Source: Ruminococcus sp.
GTDB lineage: Bacteria; Bacillota; Clostridia; Oscillospirales; Ruminococcaceae
NCBI GenBank assembly: GCA_003446315.1
Contig: DMBA01000035.1
Span: forward strand, 1 to 5,364
Reading direction: 5' to 3'
DNA length: 5,364 nt
Made by a program: the position numbers and the translations under genes. How positions within the stretch are numbered: the stretch's first letter is position 1; each line of letters begins with the position of its first letter. Of this stretch, positions 1 through 5,364 are shown piece by piece. Under the pieces are notes generated by a model. It had not been told where the DNA came from and did no database searches. It saw only the letters and a list, made by a program, of their open reading frames with translations.

Positions 1-1280
1 GCGAGCCATACTGGGGCAGAGATGACGCGCATTCGGATTATGACGCATTTGCTGCTGTTTCACCGGAGGGCCATACGGCAGATGAGATTCGTGCGGCATG
101 TGAGGACGATGATCTTTTTGCGGAGGATGCCTTTTCGGAGCTTTCGCTCATCATGGAATTTGATCCTTCCGTGATATGGATGCAGTGGGATGAGATTGAT
201 CCGGATGCACCGGAATATGCCGTGTTGTACTATAAAAAAGAACAGCAGGAGATAAAGCCGCAGCGTCAGCATGAAGAATGCCTGTACGGTATTTTTATAA
301 AAAAGGATGACAGTCTTTCTGCTGACAAGATCATGGAACAGATTGACAAAGCGGTAGAGAAAAGTATGCCCGGTGAAAACTGGAAACGCAGCGATCACGC
401 AACCGAAGATTATGTGCGGCTGCTGGAAACGCCTGCATACCGGATTATCCGCAGTGATATCATCGCACCGGCAAATCTGGCGAAATTTCTCGGGGCTTCA
501 CTTTCGTCAGTCTCAATTACAGATCACATCATCAACACAGTGATTGTTGGTGCTGACGGCATCCCGAAAGGACAGATGAACGCACCTGCTGAGAAATTCG
601 ACCTTGAAGCGTTTGCAGCATCTTACGGAACGACTGCTGAGGCTTTTCGTGATCTCAACAGAAACGGCAAAGGCTGTGTGAATCTGTATTATGAGAAGGC
701 TGAAACACCGAAAAAGGCAGCAGAACTTCCGGATGCGATGCGGTATCTTGCAAGCCTTAAGGTGATTTCCGGAGATCACGGAGACAGATTTGTGTATCTG
801 TTTGAGAATCCCATGCAGCTTTCCCTTGTGCAGCTCATGGAAAAACTGGAAGCAGGTCTTGCAAAAGCATACGGTGCGCAGACGTTTCAGTTTCTGAGAC
901 GCAATCCGGACACTGATGAATTTGAGCCGTTTGTTTATGAATATGCAGGCGGGATCTGCCGTACAGATGCAGAACATGCTGAGGCAGATTTGCGCGTGAT
1001 CGTGACGGATTCCGGCTTTGCACTTTCCGGAAATCTCTGTCTGCCGGGCGGAAAGCACTTTGCATCTGTGATGGAACAAAACAGCATGGAGCTGTATCTC
1101 AGTGCAAAGAATCAATATGCGGAGCTGCATCTGATTGCACCGGACGGCAGCACGCTGAAACGGGAAATGAAAGACCTGACAGATTATGCCGGTTTCTGCA
1201 CGGAAAACGGCTTTGCCCCCGCATTGCTTGATGCAGTATATTCTGATGATGCGGCGGTATTTTACTATAAGCGTCCCTGA
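1..1280 (+). CDS. Acidic repeat-containing protein of unknown function, 5'-truncated by the window edge
   Basis: I do not recognise this family. The frame (first whole codon at base 3) is open from the window edge to the TGA at 1278-1280, giving at least 425 residues. The ATG at 153 is probably internal: the 50 codons before it read as normal acidic protein and match a later part of the same protein. Numbering from that ATG, three segments look alike. Each begins with a hydrophobic stretch and a turn (PEG at bases 63-71, ADG at residues 134-136, PDG at 330-332) and ends 38-52 residues later in LYYKK (25-29), LYYEK (178-182) or FYYK (370-373). The stretches between them also align weakly (SLSADKIMEQIDKAVEK at 54-70 with QLSLVQLMEKLEAGLAK at 222-238). 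This suggests a tandem duplication with units of about 150-195 residues. I see no signal peptide or membrane segment in the visible part, so it is probably cytoplasmic. It lies 18 nt before the zinc-ribbon gene and is likely its operon partner. Coding status is confident; function is unknown. Confidence 0.85.
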   Translation, partial: EPYWGRDDAHSDYDAFAAVSPEGHTADEIRAACEDDDLFAEDAFSELSLIMEFDPSVIWMQWDEIDPDAPEYAVLYYKKEQQEIKPQRQHEECLYGIFIKKDDSLSADKIMEQIDKAVEKSMPGENWKRSDHATEDYVRLLETPAYRIIRSDIIAPANLAKFLGASLSSVSITDHIINTVIVGADGIPKGQMNAPAEKFDLEAFAASYGTTAEAFRDLNRNGKGCVNLYYEKAETPKKAAELPDAMRYLASLKVISGDHGDRFVYLFENPMQLSLVQLMEKLEAGLAKAYGAQTFQFLRRNPDTDEFEPFVYEYAGGICRTDAEHAEADLRVIVTDSGFALSGNLCLPGGKHFASVMEQNSMELYLSAKNQYAELHLIAPDGSTLKREMKDLTDYAGFCTENGFAPALLDAVYSDDAAVFYYKRP

Positions 1281-1282
1281 TG

Positions 1283-1289
1283 AAAGGAG
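1283..1289 (+). promoter_or_regulatory. Ribosome binding site for the zinc-ribbon membrane protein gene
   Basis: AAAGGAG lies 9 nt before the ATG at 1299, in the 18-nt gap after the previous stop codon. It is a near-consensus Shine-Dalgarno sequence and fixes the start of the small gene. Confidence 0.85.
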
Positions 1290-1298
1290 CACCAACAA

Positions 1299-1613
1299 AT
1301 GAAATTTGTATGTCCGTACTGCGGTCAGAAAACATTTACACCGATACAGAAAGCCACTTGCGGCGGCATGAGCAGTGCCGGAAAACGCTGCCCTGAATGC
1401 GGCGGCAGATGTGTGAACGGAAAAACCTCTCTGATTTTTCGAACGGTGGTGATGCTGGCAGTAGCGATTATGATATTTTATACCTATTTTACGCACACAA
1501 CCAAGGAACAGATTTTCTGGTTTGGATTTCTACCGCTGGTGATCGGATATGTAGTCTGCTTTTTGTTTGATATGTTCTGCGGAAAGCTGACCGAAGCGAT
1601 CAAGCGGGAATGA
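1299..1613 (+). CDS. Small zinc-ribbon protein with two transmembrane segments
   Basis: This 104-residue protein has an N-terminal zinc-ribbon-like module: C5-x2-C8, then C31-x2-C34, with extra cysteines at 21 and 38. Four cysteines in two CxxC knuckles 22 residues apart are the usual layout for binding one zinc ion. Two hydrophobic segments follow, at about residues 44-64 and 72-92, joined by a short loop (THTTKEQ). The tail is short and charged (KLTEAIKRE). The predicted form is a membrane hairpin with the zinc ribbon and the C-terminus on the same side, probably the cytoplasm. The start is fixed by AAAGGAG 9 nt upstream. Its stop overlaps the hemW start as ATGA, so translation of the two is probably coupled. 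The specific family and function are not recognised; small proteins of this design are common in Bacillota and mostly uncharacterised. A direct role in heme handling would be speculation. Confidence 0.88.
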   Translation: MKFVCPYCGQKTFTPIQKATCGGMSSAGKRCPECGGRCVNGKTSLIFRTVVMLAVAIMIFYTYFTHTTKEQIFWFGFLPLVIGYVVCFLFDMFCGKLTEAIKRE

Positions 1614-2722
1614 AAGCCGGCGTATATATTCATGTGCCGTTTTGTGCCGTCAAATGCCCATATTGTGACTTTTACGCGGAATCGTATACAAAGCAGGCAA
1701 TGGAACAATATGTGCATGCAGTTTGCCGGAATGTACAGGCATTGCCAGAGCATCTTCCGGCAGATACGGTGTATTTCGGCGGCGGAACACCGTCATTGCT
1801 GCCGATAAATGCGATTTGCAGCATAATGGAAGCCATACAAAACCGTTGTGATCTTTCGCCGGATGCAGAGATCACGCTGGAAGCCAATCCCCTGACCATG
1901 ACCGCAGAAAAAATGAAAGGCTGGCTTTGTGCCGGCGTGAACCGGTTATCAGTCGGGATGCAGTCCTTCCGGAAGACGGTGCTGCAACAGCTTGGCAGAA
2001 GGCATACTCCGGAGCAGGCAGAGGCGGCAGTGCTGCTGGCACATGAGATCGGGTTTCAGAATATCAGTATTGATCTGATGTTCGGACTTTCGGCACAAAC
2101 GGAAGAAATCTGGCAAAAAGATCTGGAAAAAGCGATTTCTCTCCCAATTTCGCATATTTCCTCTTATATGCTGAAAATTGAGGAAAATACGCCGTTTTTT
2201 ACAAAATCTCCGGATCTTTCCGATGATGACGCATATGCTGAACGTTATCTGCAAATGCATCAATTTCTGACCGAAAACGGCTTTTTTCATTATGAGATTT
2301 CCAATTTTGCGAAAAAAGGGTATGAAAGCCGCCATAATTGCAAATATTGGCGCTGTGCCCCGTATTACGGCATCGGGCCGGCAGCACATTCCTGTTACGG
2401 CGGAAAACGATATGCTGTTCCGCGTGATCTTTCTGATTTTTGTTCCCGCCCGCTGCAAACGATGCATGTGACTGAACCTGCTGCGGGTACGGAATCAGAA
2501 CGGCTGATGCTTGGCATGCGGCTTGCAGAGGGGGTGACGCTTTCAGATCTGCCGCAGATCGGTTCTGCTGTTTTGCAGCAGGCAGAACCGTTTATTCCGC
2601 GCTTTTTGCTGCACCAAAAAGATAGATTATGTATGACACCGGACGGTTGGCTGGTATCAAATGCGCTGCTGGTTCAACTGATGATGGATGGGGAACGTGC
2701 GGAGGTGCATGATGACACCTGA
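1610..2722 (+). CDS. hemW: Radical SAM family heme chaperone HemW
   Basis: This 370-residue protein has the full length usual for HemW, the HemN-like group once annotated as oxygen-independent coproporphyrinogen III oxidase. The radical SAM motif C12-x3-C16-x2-C19 is followed by D-F instead of the extra cysteine found in true HemN (CxxxCxxCxC), which favours HemW. Other family landmarks are FGGGTPS (56-62), the EANP segment (91-94), RLSVGMQSF (112-120), DLMFGL (155-160), YEISNFA (228-234), the HemW heme-binding motif HNCKYW (242-247), and GIGPAAHS (254-261). The C-terminal part, with MTPDGWLVSNAL (342-353), matches the usual small winged-helix-like end. HemW proteins bind a 4Fe-4S cluster and SAM, bind heme, and are thought to insert it into heme enzymes; they do not make porphyrins. 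The ATG overlaps the upstream stop by 4 nt and has only a weak SD (GCGGGA), so it probably depends on translational coupling. The 3' end overlaps the diguanylate cyclase gene. All key motifs are intact. Confidence 0.95.
   Translation: MKAGVYIHVPFCAVKCPYCDFYAESYTKQAMEQYVHAVCRNVQALPEHLPADTVYFGGGTPSLLPINAICSIMEAIQNRCDLSPDAEITLEANPLTMTAEKMKGWLCAGVNRLSVGMQSFRKTVLQQLGRRHTPEQAEAAVLLAHEIGFQNISIDLMFGLSAQTEEIWQKDLEKAISLPISHISSYMLKIEENTPFFTKSPDLSDDDAYAERYLQMHQFLTENGFFHYEISNFAKKGYESRHNCKYWRCAPYYGIGPAAHSCYGGKRYAVPRDLSDFCSRPLQTMHVTEPAAGTESERLMLGMRLAEGVTLSDLPQIGSAVLQQAEPFIPRFLLHQKDRLCMTPDGWLVSNALLVQLMMDGERAEVHDDT
2701..2705 (+). promoter_or_regulatory. Ribosome binding site for the diguanylate cyclase gene, inside the end of hemW
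   Basis: GGAGG lies 6 nt before the ATG at 2712 and 3 nt before the ATG at 2709. It lies downstream of the ATG at 2688, so it cannot serve that longer start. It therefore favours 2712 as the start. It is contained in the last codons of hemW, as expected for coupled genes. Confidence 0.75.
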
Positions 2723-3878
2723 GAAAATGTTGTATGCGGAACTGAATATGTTCTGCATCGTGATCCTGCTGATTCTTGCCCATAAACTGCGCCGGGTGGA
2801 TAAGTCAATCGAACAATCTTATCTGATCCGACTGCTGATCGGACTGAGCACATTGTTCTTATTTGATGTGCTCTGGGCAATCATAGATTCGAATCCGTTT
2901 TATTCATATTATGTAAACTATGCTGTCAATATCCTATATTTTACCACTTCAACAACCTGCGCTTATTATTGTCTGTGCTATCTGCATTTGTCTCTTTTTG
3001 CACGGGAATTCACAAAGGGCATTGATGCCTTGCTGAAAATTCCGATCTGGATCACCGCCGGATTGTGTACAGCATCAATCTGGACAGGGTGGGTGTTTAC
3101 CGTTTCGCCTGATAATGTCTATCGGCGCGGCCCGCTGTATGTGATCCAGTTCCTGATCCCGCTGCTTTATATGACCGGCGATTCTTTGGCATCGCTGTAT
3201 TTCGGCGTGAAATCAAAACAAAGCCGGATCCGGAAAAAAGCATGGATGCTTGCCGGCATCATGATCCTGCCTGTGATCGGTTCCATAACAGAAGTTGTGC
3301 TGCCGGATGTAACAGTGATTTGTGTGTTTGTGACATTCTCAATGATTTCCGTCATCTTTGATTTCCAGCAGCAGCAGATCACACGCGATTCCCTGACGCT
3401 TCTGCCGAACCGCTATGCATTGATGCAGCATCTGGAAGAACGGCTTTCCCGCAATAAAAAGCAACAGGTTTATGTGATTTTTGCAGATGTCGATTATTTC
3501 AAGAGCATCAACGATAATTTCGGGCATCTGGAAGGCGATCATGCACTTTGTTATGTTGCCAACGCGCTGCGGGCTGCCGCAAGATCAAATGATGCGTTTC
3601 CTGCGAGAATCAGCGGTGATGAATTTGTTGTTGTATTCAGTGCAGATACAAAGTTGCAGGCTGAAAAATTCCGGCAATCGTTGAAAGATGCTGTCCTGCA
3701 TGCAAGCCGGAATCTGCCGTATTCGCTGATTATCAGCGCAGGCATGACCTGTTCTGAGGATGCGGACAGGGAGAATATTTCTGCATTGCTGGATCGTGCG
3801 GATGCAGAGCTTTATAAAGAAAAGAAGCAACGCAAGGCAAAGGAAAAAGGGATGATCGTGGAGAATGCAGCTTCCTGA
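2712..3878 (+). CDS. Seven-TM membrane diguanylate cyclase (GGDEF domain, SGDEF variant)
   Basis: As called from the ATG at 2712, the protein is 388 residues. The frame also has ATGs at 2709 and 2688 (396 residues from 2688), but GGAGG at 2701-2705 fits 2712 best. The N-terminal half holds about seven membrane segments, near residues 10-27, 37-58, 66-90, 107-128, 142-164, 178-196 and 199-217, and resembles the 7TM sensor regions of many clostridial signalling proteins. A short linker rich in glutamine leads to a GGDEF domain (about 226-380): DSLTLLPNR (226-234), the metal and substrate segment DVDYFKSINDNFGH (259-272) with D276, the active loop ISGDEF (300-305), and ADAELYKEKK near the end. 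GGDEF enzymes make cyclic di-GMP from two GTP. The first glycine of the signature is serine; such SGDEF variants can be active in the family, and the catalytic D-E pair is kept. An R-x-x-D sequence (291-294) sits where the inhibitory I-site belongs, but with six residues instead of five before the signature. The gene overlaps hemW by 11 nt and is last in the transcript. The sensed ligand is unknown. Confidence 0.92.
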   Translation: MTPEKMLYAELNMFCIVILLILAHKLRRVDKSIEQSYLIRLLIGLSTLFLFDVLWAIIDSNPFYSYYVNYAVNILYFTTSTTCAYYCLCYLHLSLFAREFTKGIDALLKIPIWITAGLCTASIWTGWVFTVSPDNVYRRGPLYVIQFLIPLLYMTGDSLASLYFGVKSKQSRIRKKAWMLAGIMILPVIGSITEVVLPDVTVICVFVTFSMISVIFDFQQQQITRDSLTLLPNRYALMQHLEERLSRNKKQQVYVIFADVDYFKSINDNFGHLEGDHALCYVANALRAAARSNDAFPARISGDEFVVVFSADTKLQAEKFRQSLKDAVLHASRNLPYSLIISAGMTCSEDADRENISALLDRADAELYKEKKQRKAKEKGMIVENAAS

Positions 3879-3886
3879 ATGTAAAT

Positions 3887-3926
3887 AAACACCGCTATGG
3901 TACCAGTGTGAACCATAGCGGTGTTT
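3887..3926. terminator. Rho-independent terminator between convergent genes, probably bidirectional
   Basis: Perfect 15-nt arms, AAACACCGCTATGGT (3887-3901) and ACCATAGCGGTGTTT (3912-3926), enclose a 10-nt loop. On the plus strand the stem runs straight into a T-rich tract (TTTTTCTTT, 3924-3932), 8 nt after the cyclase stop codon. On the minus strand it begins a few bases after the putP stop and is followed by TTTATTTA, a weaker U-rich tail. It should end both transcripts, with the plus-strand direction the stronger. Confidence 0.92.
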
Positions 3927-3930
3927 TTCT

Positions 3931-5364
3931 TTAGCTGTGCGTCAGTTTGCTGACTTCATCAAATTCATCGAGGATCGGCTGTTCCGGCTTTGCAGTCACA
4001 AGTGATACAACAATAATCGCAATGAGAGCACAGAGGAATGCAGGCAGCAGCTCATAAATATCGAGTGCGCCGCCCAGCGGACGGATCAGGAATTTCCATA
4101 CGAAAATCATAATGCCGCCGACGATCAGACCGGCTGCTGCGCCCCATTTATTGGAACGCTTCCAGAACAATGCAGTCAGCATGACCGGGCCGAAGGTCGC
4201 ACCGAAGCCTGCCCATGCAAACGATACAACGCGGAATACAGAACTATCCGGATTCCATGCAAGGATCACGCCGAGTACCGCGATCACGATCAGGACGCAG
4301 CGTGCAGTCAGCATGGATTGTTTTTGATTCAGTTTGAGCTTGAAAACGCCTTTCAGCAGGTTTTCAGACATACTGGAAGAAGCCGCAAGAAGCTGAGAAT
4401 CGGAAGTGGACATTGTGCATGCAAGAATACCGGCAAAAATCAGACCGGCGACCATTGCAGCGAGGAAACCATGCGTGGAGAGCACCTTTGCAATTTCCAT
4501 AATGACCGTTTCGGAAGCGTTCTTACCGACACCGAACAATGGCTCCAGCGTGCCGTTGGCAGAGAGCTGATTGCCGATGATACCGATGATAATTGCAACG
4601 CCCATTGCAATCACGACCCAGACACTGGCGATCCGGCGGGAGAGCTTGATCTTATGTTCATCTTCAATTGCCATGAAACGCAGCAAAATATGCGGCATAC
4701 CGAAATAGCCCAATCCCCATGCGAGCGTGGAAACGATCGGCAGGAATCCATAACCGACTTGAGAGAATGTGCCGTTATCCGTATTCAAAGCGCGTGTAAC
4801 GGTCATTCGGAGATAATCCGGAAGACTCTGTGCATTTGCCATGACTGCATCCCAGCCGCCTGCATTGGAGATGCCGAAGCAAACAATGATGATAAGTGCT
4901 GTTGTCATCACGATGCTCTGGATCAGGTCGGTGAAGCTGGCTGCAAGGAATCCGCCCATGCTGGTATACGCAATGATGATGATTGCACTGGCGATCATTG
5001 CAATATGATAATCCAGATCAAACAGTGTTGCGAACAGTTTTCCGCATGCTGAGAAACCGGATGCAGTATACGGAACGAAAAAGATCAGGATAATGACTGC
5101 CGCGACACCCGAAAGCAAATGCTTGTCATCGTGATAGCGGTCAGAGAAAAAATCCGGAAGGGTAATGGAGTTTGTACGCTGCGAGTAAATACGAAGACGC
5201 TTGGCAACAAACAGCCAGTTGAGATATGTACCGATTGCCAAACCGATGGCTGTCCAGCCGGCTTCTGCGATGCCGCAGAGATAAGCAAGTCCCGGCAGCC
5301 CCATCAGCAGCCAACTGCTCATGTCTGATGCTTCTGCACTCATTGCTGAGACAAGCGGGCCGAG
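3931..5364 (-). CDS. putP: Sodium/proline symporter PutP (SSF family), 5'-truncated by the window edge
   Basis: This is a solute:sodium symporter that brings proline into the cell with Na+. The stop is TAA at 3931-3933. The frame stays open to base 5364, and the seven codons before the first visible Met (5343) read LGPLVSA, matching E. coli PutP (LGPWVTA) as I remember it. That Met is therefore internal; the true start lies beyond the window and about 40 residues are missing. Numbering from that Met, ASDMSSWLLMGLPG (5-18) contains the aspartate equivalent to E. coli D55, needed for Na+ binding. The family signature region WGLGYFGMPHILLRFMA (209-225) is intact. MSTSDSQLL (311-319) carries the serine-threonine pair equivalent to the Na+ ligands S340/T341. 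FAWAGFGATFGP (375-386) is also conserved. About eleven hydrophobic segments are visible, ending in an acidic soluble tail (451-470). No inactivating change is seen. The promoter is outside the window, and no putA (proline catabolism) gene is visible. Function is inferred from family similarity; uptake of a related substrate is possible. Confidence 0.93.
   Translation of the reverse strand, partial: LGPLVSAMSAEASDMSSWLLMGLPGLAYLCGIAEAGWTAIGLAIGTYLNWLFVAKRLRIYSQRTNSITLPDFFSDRYHDDKHLLSGVAAVIILIFFVPYTASGFSACGKLFATLFDLDYHIAMIASAIIIIAYTSMGGFLAASFTDLIQSIVMTTALIIIVCFGISNAGGWDAVMANAQSLPDYLRMTVTRALNTDNGTFSQVGYGFLPIVSTLAWGLGYFGMPHILLRFMAIEDEHKIKLSRRIASVWVVIAMGVAIIIGIIGNQLSANGTLEPLFGVGKNASETVIMEIAKVLSTHGFLAAMVAGLIFAGILACTMSTSDSQLLAASSSMSENLLKGVFKLKLNQKQSMLTARCVLIVIAVLGVILAWNPDSSVFRVVSFAWAGFGATFGPVMLTALFWKRSNKWGAAAGLIVGGIMIFVWKFLIRPLGGALDIYELLPAFLCALIAIIVVSLVTAKPEQPILDEFDEVSKLTHS

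Noticed and set aside
137..155. ATG at 153 with GGAG 12 nt upstream as the true start of the first gene
   Set aside because: The spacer is long for a start, and the 50 in-frame codons before it continue without a stop and match the internal repeat, so the gene most likely begins outside the window.
60..398. Minus-strand open frame of 112 residues near the left edge
   Set aside because: It is antisense to the first gene, whose plus-strand frame is open throughout and shows internal repeat similarity.
1240..1268. TACTAT at 1263-1268 as a -10 box for a promoter before the zinc-ribbon gene
   Set aside because: There is no acceptable -35 at 17 nt (ATTCTG), and the region is coding, so a separate promoter is not supported.
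513..1496. Long minus-strand open frame (327 residues)
   Set aside because: It is antisense to two plus-strand genes, is full of Cys, His, Arg and Lys without a domain pattern, and crosses the junction between two genes that have a good SD and operon spacing.
1949..2467. Minus-strand open frame of 172 residues opposite hemW
   Set aside because: hemW is unambiguous on the plus strand in this interval; the reverse frame has no recognisable motif.
4318..5052. Long plus-strand open frame (244 residues) rich in Cys, His, Asp and Asn
   Set aside because: It lies wholly antisense to a clearly conserved putP. Its odd composition is what the opposite strand of membrane-protein codons produces, and it has no convincing ribosome binding site or recognisable domain.
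1..5364. RNA genes, CRISPR arrays, insertion sequences, riboswitches or attachment sites
   Set aside because: Nearly all of the window is accounted for by five coding regions and one terminator; no tRNA-like folds, repeat-spacer pattern, transposase motifs or flanking duplications were seen.

Overview
The window reads as an ordinary chromosomal stretch from a Gram-positive anaerobe, most likely a Clostridia/Ruminococcaceae-type member of the Bacillota. That guess rests on strong AGGAG-type ribosome binding sites, a base composition near half GC by eye, a HemW of Firmicutes type, and a 7-TM GGDEF protein of a kind common in Clostridia. The genus cannot be fixed from the sequence alone.

Layout. 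About 1-3878 is a tight plus-strand cluster of four genes. The first is a 5'-truncated gene for an acidic protein of unknown function that appears to be built from a diverged tandem repeat. The second encodes a 104-residue zinc-ribbon protein with two membrane segments. The third is hemW, a radical SAM heme chaperone, which overlaps the previous gene by ATGA. The fourth encodes a seven-TM diguanylate cyclase with an SGDEF active-site motif, whose probable start lies inside the end of hemW. The junctions are +18, -4 and -11 nt, so the four are very probably one transcript whose promoter lies before the window. A hairpin with perfect 15-bp arms at 3887-3926 ends this transcript. It sits between convergent genes and probably also ends the minus-strand gene.

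The right third (3931-5364, minus strand) is a sodium/proline symporter gene (putP). Its 5' end runs off the right edge, with roughly 40 N-terminal residues missing by comparison with remembered E. coli PutP.

How they fit together. HemW and the cyclase are translationally coupled neighbours, but nothing in the sequence proves a shared pathway. The putP gene is convergent and separately transcribed. There are no tRNA or rRNA genes, mobile elements, CRISPR arrays or riboswitches that I can see, and essentially no non-coding space apart from the terminator. The points most worth a second look are the repeat protein of unknown function, the small zinc-ribbon membrane protein coupled to hemW, and the hemW/diguanylate cyclase coupling with its altered inhibitory-site spacing. 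I do not see a convincing new multi-gene system here.
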